From contig JASAND010022150.1 in the NCBI GenBank assembly GCA_030248195.1, positions 1 through 64,000 on the forward strand: a DNA stretch of 64,000 bases, read 5' to 3'. The notes under the pieces were generated by a model. That model had not been told where the DNA came from. It was given only the letters and a program-made list of their open reading frames with translations, and did no database searches. Positions within the stretch are counted from its first letter, which is position 1, and each line of letters begins with the position of its first letter. The translations under genes were made by a program, and so were the position numbers. Source of the DNA: Trissonchulus latispiculum. Taxonomy: Eukaryota > Nematoda > Enoplea > Enoplida > Ironidae. Shown here one piece after another: positions 46,190 to 58,811 of this stretch.

Positions 46190-46480
46190 ACACAACTCCA
46201 TATAGCACAGAAATAAGCTAAAAGTTGTAAGCTTAAGCTAATATTTGGCTAACGAAAAATTGGATCCAAAAACAGTTTTCAGATTCGTGTTCAGCAACCC
46301 AGAAAACCCCTATATGCAACTTTTCAGCGAAATCGAAGACAAAAAATTTTTTGGTACCCCTTGGTCCCCCCTTGGAAAACTTAAAAATTTAAAATTTTAA
46401 AATTTTGCTGCAGATCAATCCGAAATGCGTTCAAATGCATCCATACCAAATTTGAACTAAATCGGTTAAGTTTTGCGAAA
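46190..46480. repeat. Fold-back repeat family, partial copy
   Basis: Shows the right-arm order: GCTTAAGCTAATATTTGGCTAACG, TCAGATTCGTGTTC, GAAAACCCC, CAGCGAAATCGAAGA, CCTTGGTCCCCCC, then ACCAAATTTGAACTAAATC. Confidence 0.65.
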
Positions 46481-47900
46481 GTTACGCTCAGGTGTGCGTC
46501 TGCCTTAGTATCGCCGCGGTTAGTGGGGTGCCTTAAATTAGATAAAGTTGCAAGCTTAACTGAGTTAATGAAAAGGTAAATACAGAAATGGAACCCATTT
46601 TCGCGTTCAAAGACTCTAGCCGTACAGTATCTTGTAGAAACTTAAGCAAAGACAAAAAATTGTTGGGCTCCCTGAATCAAAACTTCAAGAAATTTCGCCA
46701 AGTCTATTTAGACAAAGTTTTCGAACAGTTTGCGGCAAGCTAAGGCAGAAAACTTTTCCAAAGAGTTTCCTTTTTACGATTACGAACCGCTGCGCCAAGA
46801 AAAGCATCACATTTGTGTTCAGTCTCAGCAGTCAGCAAGCACCGTGTACGTTACCTCAAAAATAGTTTTGAACAAATTAGTCAATTGTTTTCTGTTTTGG
46901 AATCAAGAACCGGGAGCAAGTGTGCCAATAGGACCAAATCAAATAAATGAAGGAAAGGGATCTTTACAAAACTCTTTTATATATTCAGACTGTATAGAAG
47001 TGTTTGCTTCTGTTTTAGTGACTTTTCGCTGCCGATGCCAATTAAAGATCAATCAAGTTATATCGAAACAAACATTGAAGAAGCATTATGTTGGAAACAG
47101 AATACTAAAATTTTTAAACAGAATTTGGGGCACCCGGAGTATAGTAGTAAGCTTATATAGTTTGCGTTATCGTGAACACTATAAAACTACATTAATTGTT
47201 TTTATTTTTATTTAGATTTTCAGTTTTCTTCGAGGACTTACATTAAGCAAATCGTATTCTTTACAGTTTAACTTTATAATACGTACATATCCTAATTTGC
47301 ACTGCTATATGGTCACTACTCTATTCCTGAAGTCAGTAATTATATTCTGTGTGATGGAACAACCTTATTTTCATAGTAGGAGCCATAAACAAGGTCCGAA
47401 AGTGAAATGATGCAAAGCCAAATCCAGTGGACCACTTAATGATCCCAGACCGTCTTCTCATTCTGATTTTTCAACCAATTACTCAAGTCAGACCCCTAAT
47501 TAACCCTGGTTGGTCACGTGGCGCAACGGAAGCTACCTCAATGAGCTTCTAGCAGGGTACCTTAGCCGTGCAAGTTACTACCATTATGATAACGTTGGAC
47601 ACAGAAAAAACTTAAGTATACCTTGATAAATGTTAGACATACTTCATTGTTCATTATTCAAGCTTAGCCTCAGGATATTTAGGCGTAAAAACCGCAAACC
47701 GACAAAGATTTTATGTACACGAACATGAACTATGGAAACCCAATTTAAGGCTAACAGTTGCTGGCTTTCTGGTTAGACCTAACTTGTGTTCTGATGCATC
47801 CACAGGTCAAATCGAGTTGAAATTTTAATTGAACGTCTTTGGAACCTTGGCGCACGAAAAGGTGGTTGATTCGACAATTGAGAGATCGTTTGAGGGAACG
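46481..47900. other. Intergenic; one long but unrecognised open frame
   Basis: A 161-codon stop-free frame at 46730-47215 (+) has no internal Met and no known domain. It may be an exon or chance. Confidence 0.3.
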
Positions 47901-48440
47901 TTCAGCTTATAATTTCACGACTCTTCTGAACCAAAGCAGGGGTACTTGCTTCTCATTTGTCCCGCATACTCAAGATAGCACGTTTTATAACTTTTCCAAT
48001 CGAGCTGAAATTTGTAATCGATATATTTTCGACCACGGCCTCAAATAGAACTAAATTTTCCTAGGTAAACTAAAGCCAGAGGAATTAAAAAGTTGTCTCC
48101 AATTTTGTGGGAAAGTTGTATACAGAGCTGTAATGATCATAGCACATGAATCTAAGTCCAGTTTTTCTGCACGATTAGGTATGTATACATGCATGTTTAC
48201 CTAACAAGTTTAGCTTAACGAAAAGCTGGAATCAAGCCTTTTAGATTCGTGTTCTGCAACCCAGAAATCGTTTTATACAACGTTTAACAGAATGGCAGAC
48301 TAATCTTTGATGTCCCTTGGTGATCGAAAAAGTAAAAAATAATCTTTTTTCACGAGGTCAAAAATTTAATGTTATTTGAAGTCAGCATGGCGCGTATCCA
48401 TAACACACCAAATTTTAGTTTTCAAATTTTAAAAATTTCT
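47901..48440. repeat. Fold-back repeat family, diverged complete copy
   Basis: Left-arm text (GAGCTGAAATTTG...TTTTCGACCACGG) and right-arm text (TTAGATTCGTGTTCTGCAAC, CCTTGGTGATCG, CCAAATTTTAG) surround a changed centre near 48180-48220. Confidence 0.6.
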
Positions 48441-49761
48441 GATAACTAGGATGGGGTAAAACGGGAATGTACCGATAAATGTAGGTTGATAAGGAGTACT
48501 AAGGAAAGAAAACAAAGGAAAGAAGAAAACATGAAGTCTTGAAAATTATGGCCAATAGAATTCCTAACTAATCTAATATTAACTTAATAAATCAATTATA
48601 ATTTAATTAATCTAATTAATTCATGAAATAAAGACTCATACTTTACTTAAGGTACATAATATTTCAATCCACAATCTGTGATGAAAAAGCATAAGATCTA
48701 TTGTAAATACTGCGCCAAAGCTTATACAGAAAACCTATAATTACATACAGCACAACCTCCAATGCCATCAAAATATTAAGTTACATAACATAACAAAGTA
48801 GCTACATAAAATTGCACGTCAAATACAGTTAAGCTAATTACTATATCTAAAATATACAAAAACAAAACAACAGAAGATCACAACAGAGCGCTACCTTTAC
48901 AGGAAAGCAGAAAGGCAAGAAATTAGCAAAAAAGGCTATCATTTATACTACTGGTACACTAAACACTAAACACGGTACACTATTTGAAATAAAGTAAAAA
49001 AGGGCAAAAATGTGCAGTAAATTCATTCCTTAACAAATTTGAAGAGTAAAACATTACATAATCGAAACCACAGCCTTTGCATTTGCAGTACATTTTATGC
49101 AAAAATGGTCATGTTTTTAGGGAGAAATCCAGATACTTAAAGCCTAAAAATTACAACTGTTCGACACAGAATTTTTTGCTGCGTAGATAATAATTGTTTT
49201 AGAATAAATAAACCAGCAATCCAAAATAAAATCAAAAGTGCAGAAACGTCACAACCACATGGATATGCAGATAGACCCAAAATATGGTTAACAGAGCATA
49301 CATGAAAAGCACAAGTAAAACAAATTCACAAGTCACAATTAAAAATGGAGATTCGTATGATCAGAACAAGTTGTAATCGAACTAGTCAGGTGCAAGCAGA
49401 ACATCACGATAAAGCATTATGTCAAAAACAGTATCACCAAAATAAAACCTACAAACAATAAAATAGAATGAAGGTAATTTCTGCGCGAGGAAAGATTGTA
49501 AAAATGCATTTCCAAAATTGAAAATGGCTGTCATCAATCATGAAAAGAAGTTCAAGAGTATGTAGTTCAGGACAATAAAAATTTTAAATTTAAATTTAAA
49601 AACTAACCAAGCCAAAAAGATTTTGTGCTGTCTGTATTAAAATACAATGCCAACAAGCAATACATAGAAAATAAATTAAACAGAAAAGTTCATATAATCG
49701 AGCTAACGAGAAAAAGCAACTGGAAAATCTTTATTGAGAGACTGTAGTGTAGAGATCATAG
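48441..49761. other. AT-rich sequence 3' of Dlx A; likely includes its 3' UTR
   Basis: No gene recognised. On the minus strand an AATAAA lies at 49730-49735, only about 27 bases after the stop, and others lie further left; the true poly(A) site cannot be chosen by eye. Confidence 0.4.
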
Positions 49762-50373
49762 TCATAAGGGTGGAGCAGCCGAATAATGAACAAAACTGTT
49801 GGGATGACCCAGATACTGATGAGGTGGGGGACCGTACATAAGAGAGGCCGGATCATGATGTAGCTGTGACGAGGGGTGGTGTCCATAGTAGTCATGGGGA
49901 GATCCAATCTGAGGAGGCGGTTTCATGTCCATCTGTGGATGATGAGGATGTCCCATGGAGAGGGCCCCGGGATGGTAGGATGGAATCTCCCCGCTGACCG
50001 CCATGATCGGCTTGTTATCCACCGGTGGAAGGGAGGGTGAACTGTTGGCCCAGCCGCCCAGGACCAGCATGGAGTTGGGATATGGCTCCTGGGATGGGAT
50101 GATGGGTAACTGGGGGTGGGATGGACTGATCCCTTCCTCAGACTGACCGGAATGATGTCCACCACCTCCGCCGGCAGATCCCATCAGTCCACTCTCGCTT
50201 CCGTGAATCCCGGGGGATTCCGGAGAGGGTGGGACTTCGGGCTGCTGGTCGTCGCTGTCCTGAGATTCGCTGTTCCCACTGCTCAGTTGCGTGGCGGCCG
50301 TCAGGGTTGCATTCGGGTTGGCTTTCATCATCTTCTTATACTTGGATCGGCGATTTTGAAACCAAATTTTCAC
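49762..50373 (-). CDS. Dlx: Dlx/Distal-less homeobox gene A, exon 3
   Basis: The acceptor TTGTTTCAG lies right before 50373; the exon begins in phase 0 with homeodomain position 45. It encodes V-K-I-W-F-Q-N-R-R-S-K-Y-K-K-M-M-K (recognition helix with Q50 and N51), then 187 more residues: an acidic Ser/Gln/Asp stretch, a Gly/His-rich stretch and a Pro/His/Tyr-rich tail ending A-A-P-P-L, stop TGA at 49762-49764. Q50/N51 predicts TAAT-core binding as in other Dlx proteins. The tail resembles transactivation regions. The gene product should be a nuclear developmental regulator; expression cannot be judged from sequence. Frames on the opposite strand here are shadows of the biased codons. Confidence 0.92.
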   Translation of the reverse strand: MKIWFQNRRSKYKKMMKANPNATLTAATQLSSGNSESQDSDDQQPEVPPSPESPGIHGSESGLMGSAGGGGGHHSGQSEEGISPSHPQLPIIPSQEPYPNSMLVLGGWANSSPSLPPVDNKPIMAVSGEIPSYHPGALSMGHPHHPQMDMKPPPQIGSPHDYYGHHPSSQLHHDPASLMYGPPPHQYLGHPNSFVHYSAAPPL

Positions 50374-53300
50374 CTGAAACAAGAACAGAGCAGCTACTAT
50401 ATACATATATCGTTTGCAAAAGAGAATTAGTTTATCCCTTAAAAACCAAATATTAGGATCGAAAAGAGCTGGAGGCAAGCTTTCTTGTGAAAAGAAGGAT
50501 TTAATAAACGGACATTTTAACGGAACTCTTAGCCCTTAATTAAGACATTAATTAAAATTAATGCAAATGTTGCTGCAGTAAAGATAAATACTAGAAATAA
50601 ATATTAGAATGTAAACACAGATTATTCGTAAACTTAACTTAACAAACAAATATATACGCAAAATTCGAAAATAAATAGCAAACTTGAACAACAAAATAAA
50701 AGCAAGAGAATAGTTAACTTATTAAGAACATACAAAGGCTAATTTTGTCTAATTGAATCATAGCTAGCTTCTGAACACACATAGATACCGTTGGATAACT
50801 TTATCTTTAGGTACGCCTGTTTGTCTTCGTTTCAGTCAATTAATGTTTACTATACAGTTATTTGCCTTCTGGATATAAACTATTCATGTACAGTTTCAGA
50901 CTTGGGTGTAAAGTTTTCCTTGGAAATATCAGCCACACTGTCACTTCACATCAGTTCGATCGAATTAATATCTGTCACGCATATCGTGTAAACTTGATAA
51001 AATCTTTCTTTTTTGTATCCAACAGTGAAAATGTTTAACACTGTTTGTCAGTGAAAAGTCGGGATATGCAAAGTTGAAGCATACAACTTCAAACAAACTT
51101 AAATATTGAACATAGGCATAAATATATTTAGCTATTTAGATTCTTGCCTAATTACCGAGCTTGTATATACGGCTGAATTAAATGTTTCTCAAACTATGGG
51201 AGTTGTTGTTGTTATCTATCCTAACCAATTGTTGGTGAGTGGGCGTGTTTCCCAATCGGCAGATCAATCTTGTCGCTAATGCTATTTTACCGATAACTGA
51301 TTCAACATTTCCTATTCCGATCTCAGCTAAATGCTCCCATCCCATCGAATAAACAGTCAAACTTTGTTTAACCTGGAAGCTCGCACCTAGCTAATAAAAG
51401 AAGAGTACCATATTCTATTATTATGTGCCACATTTAAAACCATATTCTACTACGTACTATTTTCTCAATCCTATTTATGGCTGTGGAGAGAGCAACCCTG
51501 ATTCTTTATCCTGTCCCTTATCCGTTTCAGTGGCTCGCTGGAGCTGAGCAAGGAAGAGGGGGGAACTGAAACTGCAATTAGAGTGTCAAAATTCATGGTT
51601 CATGTGGATTGTCATATAGTTCCGTTCATTCTTCAAAAACCCTGCTAGCCAGGCTTCCGCTTACATGTCATAATTAGGCACGAATTCTTTCCCCCTCTCT
51701 TTCACATTCTCAAGGAGCGGCCAGGCGGGGTCTGGCGATCTCCAAAGATTCTAGAAGAAGGGAGCACGCAACCCCTCCATAGTAGCTGGAGATAAAGAAA
51801 AAGGGGACTATAGGCATTAATCTAAAAGGGCTTTGAAATGGGACACTGATACTACAGAGAGGAAAGGCAGCAAGAAGTCAACAATAAGTACAGGATCAAA
51901 AAAGTGAAGAAGAAGCCCCTTTCCTTTGTTATAGATCTGGATCTAGGATGTTTGAAATTTGAAAGAAAGATCTCCAGAAAAAAGGTCACAGCATATGGTA
52001 CAACTACCGTATGATGGATCAGTGCAGAGATTCCAGAAAAAAAGCTCCTCCAAATGAATTTAATTAGTGTTTGCTATTAATATTAACAATAGTACGTAGC
52101 AGTGGTTGTATTTAATGATATTTATTGTTACAATTAATCTTCTTTCCCGAAACTACAGTGTGTATGAATCGACAACTGTTATCGAAACCATCATCCCCAG
52201 TTGCCGCCAAAAATATGCTCAAGTAAAGATCATGTGTTTTATTATTCTATTATAAACATTATTAGCTATTTTGAAAGGAAAATTCAATTCACATCATCCT
52301 GCTATAGTGTCTGCTTAATGACGCATCCCAAAAAGGTGACACTCCCCCATTGTATTGGGGATCTTTTGAAAGAGCAGATTTGAAGCTTCCCTTGGGACTG
52401 AGTGGTTGGACACACGTGTAGGTTCGCCCTCCATAATTAACGTGAGAATGGCAGCTTTTTCAAAAGGTAAACTGGAAAAGGTTATGTCTGACCACATTAC
52501 CCAAGTGAAGCTTCAAATCCTCAATAAATTAGGAATAGCACAATATGAACGTAGTGTTACTGAAATAGCTAAAACTTTAATATCTTTACCAAACCACAGA
52601 CTATCTTTAGCAAGATAATCATAATTTTTAAAACTTTTTTATTAAAATCTAAAATTTTTTAATCGTTGCATTTTCACTCCCTTCTACCTATGTAGAGTAG
52701 ACCATATCTTCAGGTTATGTCTACAACCACTGTTCATACTTTAGACATGGGCGGCTGCATTAATCCAAAGGTTCATGGTTCTTAAAAGGATGGCGATAAA
52801 AGGGGCGGTTAGACCTTGTGTCAGGCAAAAGCCATATCTTAAGCTTATCCATAACAATTAGTCACGCTAGAAATGTCTAAATTGGAATCACTGATTTCAA
52901 ATACGGCTTGAATTCGTAACTGTTGTTAGCTTTGGATAAAAACAAAAAATTCAGGTTTACCTATGCAGGTATAGACATAGACAATATAGTTTGTAAACTG
53001 AATTGCAAAATTTTGTTGTAAACTTCGATTTAGTACGTATAGAAAATAAACAATTTAAGTTTCAATTAAAAACAGTAACAAACAGCACAACCACACCAGC
53101 ATTTATTAATATATAAAAAAAGTAAAACCGCCACTTCAATATCCACACCGGAGCGCAAAATGGAGAGCTGAAGACCCAAACTGAAAATATTCGAAAATTT
53201 TCCGAAAAATTCAGATTTTGCAATTATCTGTCTGTATGAGCAACTTTTATAAAGAATTGGATACAAAACAGAATTTGGTTTTTCTTGATACATCTTAGAA

Positions 53301-54158
53301 AATAAACAAATTTCAACATGAATTTTTCCTAAACCTCAGTGAAATGGTCAAAAGACTTGCCAAAACTGCGGACACAATTGATGCTGAAGATTGTCTAATT
53401 GATCTGTTCCTACAAACAAATGCATGAAACTCAACCCGTAAATTGTATTTACTACGTATGTATTGCCAAGCGTACTATTTTTTACCTAGAAAAAGTTGTA
53501 CTCGAAAAGTTCTCAGACTTTTCGAATTCTCAGGACAGCGTTCTGGGAATAATTATAGCCTAGTCAAGTTTATAGTTTCATAAATTTAAAAACTTATTTT
53601 TGCCAACATATTTCAACCTCATATTTCAAATATAAAGAGACAGCGGAAGAATCTGCAATTGGAAAAAAACGGCTGGCTTCAACAGAATTCCGCTGAGAAG
53701 CATCGGAACAGAAATGTAAAACTGTAACTGTAATTTTTATTAAAAGTGGAATTCAAAGAAACTAACACGAAAGTTATTCCATGGTTTCGGTTTTAGTACT
53801 AATACTAATATTTAGCTATAATTATATTACATTTACTTCACATTTCCTTCCTTAAAACTTGCGATCAAATTTGACGTTGAATGTTAATATATGTTCAATT
53901 TGAATGTTAAATGTTCAATGTTCATGTGATATTCAGTGAACACTCCAAATGTACAACTGGAGCAATCAAAAATAAAAACAACAAAACTCAAAATGGAAAA
54001 TAAAACTAAAAAACAAAAATTTAATAACTTATAAGAACTTAACAAAAGAAACAGAAAGAACACAGAAACAACTCTAGTAATCAATCACAAATATAAGATT
54101 AAATTTATTATTTATTTATTTATATAAACTTAATTTTTTGACAGACATACATACATAC
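50374..54158 (-). other. Dlx A intron 2 (3.8 kb)
   Basis: Donor CAG|GTATGT, acceptor TTTCAG|GT. AT-rich with no recognised nested gene; a (CATA)n run lies next to the donor at about 54143-54158. A 70-codon frame at 52406-52618 has no known domain. Confidence 0.75.
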
Positions 54159-54346
54159 CTGGGTCTGAGTTAATCCAAGCTGTGCAGCCAACTCAGCTCT
54201 CTCCGGGAGGGCCAGGTACTGGGTTCGCAGAAATCGCTGGTTGAGATCTCGGAGTTGCGCTGAGGAATAAATAGTTCGCGGTTTCCTAATCTTCTTTCCC
54301 TTTCCATTGACTCGAACCTCACCACCCTCGATAATCGTTGTCTTTT
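54159..54346 (-). CDS. Dlx: Dlx/Distal-less homeobox gene A, exon 2 (homeodomain positions 1-44)
   Basis: 188 nt between ATTTCAG|AA and CAG|GTATGT. It completes a Glu codon from exon 1, then encodes [18 protein letters not shown] and homeodomain residues 1-44 (protein 131-174). Helix 2 is the canonical P-E-R-A-E-L-A. Unusual Dlx residues are S-S-A-Q-L-R-D-L and A-A-Q-L-G-L. The intron at 44/45 in phase 0 is the classic Dlx position. Length and phases equal exon 2 of paralogue B. Confidence 0.93.
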
Positions 54347-56183
54347 CTGAAATGAAAAAGTTAAAACGTAAATTGAAAAAGTATCGCATGCCTTAGAGAA
54401 ATTAAAAGCATTCGATATATTTATTGTTGCTATTAAACTATTAATATGTTCTTAAAAACAGCTTTTAACTGATTACACTAAAGCTAGAACATCTGGGATC
54501 AGCACATGTTGGATTCAATATTTTCGAAAACATTTTATGAAATGTTGCATATATATAATTTGAAACAAAACAAGCAGAAAATAAAACCTTTAATTCATCA
54601 AGTCTGAACTTTTCTCAAAATAATTAAAAACTATTAAAACTAAGAGTGTTAGACGAGGAGTTCAAAAAAGCCCGCTATCATCATAAACAGATACTATATT
54701 ACGTAATGCAGCTACTTAGAAACGCAGGAAATAGTGTGCCTACTTCAAACATATAAAAATGATCAACTTGGAACCATAATTACCATTCATTACGAGTCAC
54801 AATTACTCAAAATTACACATAAATACCTACCCTGCGACTCCCCCTATAGATTACAGAAAAGGGGGGCTCCATAATATTAAGGTATTCTACAATCCCCCCT
54901 TCTGACTATAATACTATGTGCATTTTATAGGCACTGGATAAAACTAATAGCTCTCGAATTATATACAATTTTCTAAGGCTTATTACTACCTAGGCTCCAG
55001 TCAAAATATATAGACTAAATTGGCCCCTAATTTTGCCGAAAGAGGCCTGCAATTTTTTCCGACGTCGGCAGCAGGCAGGATAACAGAGTCAGGTTCGTAT
55101 TTTGCGGAGGAGAGTTGATATTCTAGAGATGTTGGACTTTGGACTGTTATTTTCCAAACGTGAATATCTAGTTTTTTAAACCACAATTATTGTTTCATTC
55201 TCCATGATTCTCCATTCTCCATTCTCTAGATTAGGTCACTATTCTTTAGTTAACTCTAACAATTATATGCACATATCTACTCAGACAGTCGTTCGTGCAG
55301 GCGCCAGCAGGTGCCGCATATAGCAGCTCAAAGTAATAAACGCCTCGGTAGCCTTGGTAAACACCTCGGATAATTGCGGTTGCAGTTATTCAGTGTCAGC
55401 TCCCCACACCCCAACAAACTTTGAAAACAAGCTGACACTACGCCTAACCGGAATACCAACTGGGGTGAGCTGTCCGAAAAAAATTAGCTTTTCGAAGAAG
55501 GAAAAACAAGGCGATCCGTATATGCGATCACAGTACACAATGATATGTCACAGCTGTAGTCGTACAAGTAAATAATTTTTGTCAACATTAACTTGGTCTT
55601 TTTGTAAATTTGCTGAAAAGATGTATATTGGGGTTTTTGCGGTCGTAAAACACGAATCTGAAGTCCGGTTTTTGATTCAGCTTTTCGTTAGCTCAGCATA
55701 AGCTTACATCTTAAGCTTAAATCTTTACCTTATACTGAGCTATCGAAAAACTGAATCGAAAAGTGGACTTCAGATGCGTGTTCTACAACCCCGAAAACCC
55801 CTATATACATCTTTTCAGCAAAATCGAAGAGAAAAAATTTTTCGGTTTCCCTTGGTCCCCCCTCAGAAATCGAAAAAAACTCGAATTTCGCGAAATCGAA
55901 AAATTTTGCGATATTTGATCTCAGCGTAGTCAAAATATACCCATGCCAAATTTTAGCTCATTTGGTCAAGTCTTAAGGATTTTAAGTGGTGAGTGGGAGC
56001 AATCGAAATAAGATCCAAGTTCTGGGCTTTCATTGGAGCCTACATGGCTTTGAAATATATTTATATCACTTTTATAAGACAAATATTAATTTTATCTATC
56101 ATTTTGAAGTAACGATTAGCATAATATTTATCTGGTTTGCTTTCTTGTATTAATCAAGGTAAAGTGGTAAAGTGAATGCATAC
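54347..56183 (-). other. Dlx A intron 1 (1.8 kb)
   Basis: Contains a complete fold-back family copy at 55590-55990 and otherwise AT-rich sequence. Donor AAG|GTATGC. Confidence 0.75.
55590..55990. repeat. Fold-back repeat family, complete copy in Dlx A intron 1
   Basis: Centre near 55698-55718 (AAGCTTACATCTTAAGCTTA). Arms carry GAATCTGAAGTCCG / CGGACTTCAGATGCG-type inverse text, CCTTGGTCCCCCC and TTTCGCGAAATCGAAAAATT. Close relative of the copy at 40601. Confidence 0.75.
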
Positions 56184-56641
56184 CTTCTCTTGGAGGTGAG
56201 GACGGGCCATAGCCCATGAAGGGAGGTCCCGGAGGGCCGGGATATGGCTGAACTGAGGAGGAAAAGGGGGTGGACTGGTAGAAAGGATTGTAACCAGGGA
56301 TGGGTCGCCCACAGAACCCAGGCTCACTGTTCATGGAGACGGGCGGAGGGGGTACTCCGTAGGGGTTCCTCCCCTGGGAGTAGGGCGGACTAGAGGGATG
56401 GGGAGGGGGCATTTGGCCATGAGAAAGTTCTGTGAAGGCAGACTTCTGGGTATCCATGTCGACATAGGTATGGAGAACGTCCCCAGGACCGCCCGGCATC
56501 GGCTTTCCATAGTCCATGTTTCCGAGTGGGATGGTCCCTTGAACTGCTACGGGGGCTGAGTCTTCGTAGATTGCAGAGGCAGAATATGGAGAGGATCCCC
56601 CACTCGCTAGCGCCAAATGGCTCAGGTTTGCCGTCGTCAGG
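56184..56641 (-). CDS. Dlx: Dlx/Distal-less homeobox gene A, exon 1 (or first visible coding exon)
   Basis: The first in-frame ATG is at 56517 and opens M-D-Y-G, as in paralogue B. From there the exon is 334 nt, the same as B. It carries K-S-A-F at 25-28 and a Pro/Tyr/Gly-rich region ending S-P-P-R-E, with the last codon split G|AA. The frame is also open upstream to 56641, where a good acceptor (TTTTCTGTTCTAG) stands. The 41 extra codons (S-G-G-S-S-P-Y-S-A and onward) look like coding sequence. Either the gene starts at 56517 with that stretch as 5' UTR, or a further upstream exon is spliced on. Exons 1-3 from 56517 give 377 residues. Confidence 0.88.
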
Positions 56642-56642
56642 C

Positions 56643-57976
56643 TAGAACAGAAAATACATACAATGTAGGCTTATATTGCTGTAGTGAAATTAAATTGTTT
56701 GTTAAATCCACCAAGAGTTGAGTTTGTAAGAGAAAATTGCAAATCCCTACGGATATCCCTAAGGATCCCTCCATTCCCTATGAAAAAGATTAGGAGGTTA
56801 AGCTTCATAAGATTAGCAAGTAGAAAACGGGAAAGGTGGTTAAAAACTCAAGCTTAGCGTTTAAAATCATAACTTTTGGAAAATTTTAGCAACGTGATAA
56901 GAAGGCAATTTTATTGAGAGGAATTCTGAAGAATCTGAATGTTCAAAAATAATCTGTTAAATTTATCCTTTTACTCGGTAGAATGCCTTGTCAAATTTTT
57001 ATTTACTAAGGATATATTTTTAAAATAGAACGATCAATGTCTTCGATTCAATAGGGTAGACTACAGACTTTCACTTTACAACACAGTATGCAAATCTGCT
57101 ATTTTTGATAAAATTGTAATTCTTCTAGCTGAAGTTTAGAAGAAGACTGTAGAGGTGATCGAACAAGTAATTTTGATTTTATCCAGGTTTAGAGCTAAAT
57201 TTTTCCTACAGGCAGAAATTCTATGCGAAAAAGTGTAATTCCTTCTTGTTGTTGGCTAATTGGACAGCCGAGTCCACTAATGACTTGAGTGTTGGGCCCG
57301 TTGTTAGCCGAGAATCTGCTTTTCACCTTTTTCTGTCCTAACAAAGTGCGCAGTCAAATGCTGACAGATTTATGAGCTACACAGAGAGATAAGGGGGCTA
57401 GAAAGGTAGAAATTATCTAGTCAGAATAAGCACCTAAATAAGCACCTTTAATCGCACACTCCTATGGGACTTTCCCGACTGACAACTACGAAAACACATT
57501 CTGAGGATACAACATAACTATATTAACAATTAGCACACATATATATAACACGTGAAAATATACCTGATATATAAATAATAACTATATCATATAAAAATAG
57601 GGCAGATGTTTGATACGGTTCAAAATCCTAACACTTCGAAGTCCCCCTATTAAAACCTCAGCCATTCAAGAAACTACCATAGGACCAGAATGCCTCCACT
57701 AAACTAGAAGTCCCGCCTACGTTAATATGATTGGATAAACATGAAGAAAGGACTAGAAAAATTCCACCATGAAAAAGGGAACGTATAATAGGGAAAACCT
57801 GACCACACAGTGAACTTTATATGTAACATTTTAGGATAAAAAAGTCAAATGCCAAATAAGTTACTACTCTAGCTACTGAGGTCATTACGACAGTGTTAAA
57901 GTTAAAACTTAATTTACTACTATATATACCCGAATAAGATCGGCATATTTGACGTAACTACCATATAAACAAGATC
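56643..57976. other. Upstream region of Dlx A; nothing definite
   Basis: AT-rich; no further exon or promoter motif can be assigned with confidence. Confidence 0.4.
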
Positions 57977-57979
57977 TAA

Positions 57980-58372
57980 GGAACTGTCTCAAATTGCAAA
58001 CATATTATGCGATTTTTATAAAGCGTATATTTTCTTAACAAAAATGCGATTTAGCTTATCGCATAATGCGTTTTGTTTTTTCTGTGTTTTGACTGCAAAA
58101 CTGTACCTTAGTGTAAAGTAGCACGCTTTTTCGTACACTACAGCTGAGCAGATCTTAACAAGTCAGCTAGAAACTTTTGCAACTCCTGCTAAAAACGTAA
58201 GCATTGTAAGAAGCTTAGTTTAAAAACTGCTGCAAAAAACGGGCGCACTAGACATCAAGGGTTTAACTTTGTATTTGAAAATACGTTTTCTGCAATCGCA
58301 TTATTTGATTTACAAATAGCATATTTGTTTGCAAAATGCGTTTCATTACAGCTTTTAATTTGAGACAGTTCC
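57980..58372. mobile_element. Harbinger-like MITE (TAA duplication)
   Basis: Terminal inverted repeat GGAACTGTCTCAAATT, flanked by TAA at 57977-57979 and 58373-58375. Interior repeats of ATGCGATTT / GCAAAATGCG type. Non-coding. Confidence 0.8.
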
Positions 58373-58701
58373 TAATCCAACGATTTCAAGCAGTTTTCAG
58401 TTTTTGAACACAAAATGGACGCGACACCGAGGGATTTGTCAGCGCTAGAATCGGCCAATTCTTGGCCCTAACCTAACCAATCTTAACATCATATATATTA
58501 TAAAATTAATACTAATATTAGAAATAATATTAATAAACATCTCAATAACTTCTATGGTTTTCAGCATAAAATTAATTCATTCTAATTTTTATGTAGCTAG
58601 CTAGCTAGTGTGATCAGCGAACCAATAAAAGCAAAATATACATAGTGCCAGTGAATATAGGTAGAATCGGTGCATCTTTATCAGATTTCCAATACCAACA
58701 C

Positions 58702-58811
58702 CCTCCGGGCATGATGGGACTTGAGTGAGAGTGAGAGTGGGTCACAGTGGGATGTCTTTGATTCGAGGACAGGTGAACAATGGAGAGGAGGCGCCAAACT
58801 GGAGTCTCCAT
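58702..58811 (-). CDS. Speculative upstream exon of Dlx A
   Basis: An ATG at 58811 opens a frame with a His/Ser-rich stretch (T-V-T-H-S-H-S-H-S-S-P-I-M-P-G). A GG|GTGTTG donor at 58702/58701 leaves two bases, which fit the single C before the open frame at 56641 and would encode Gly. The donor is weak and nothing similar is seen in paralogue B, so this is only a candidate. Confidence 0.2.

Noticed and set aside
46730..47215. 161-codon open frame on the plus strand
   Set aside because: Begins at TTG, has no Met, no recognisable domain and no clear splice context; could be an exon but cannot be supported.
50116..50456. Plus-strand frames over Dlx A exon 3
   Set aside because: Antisense shadows of the Pro/Gly/Ser-rich coding strand.
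52406..52618. 70-codon frame in Dlx A intron 2
   Set aside because: Non-ATG start and no homology recognised; opposite strand to the host gene.
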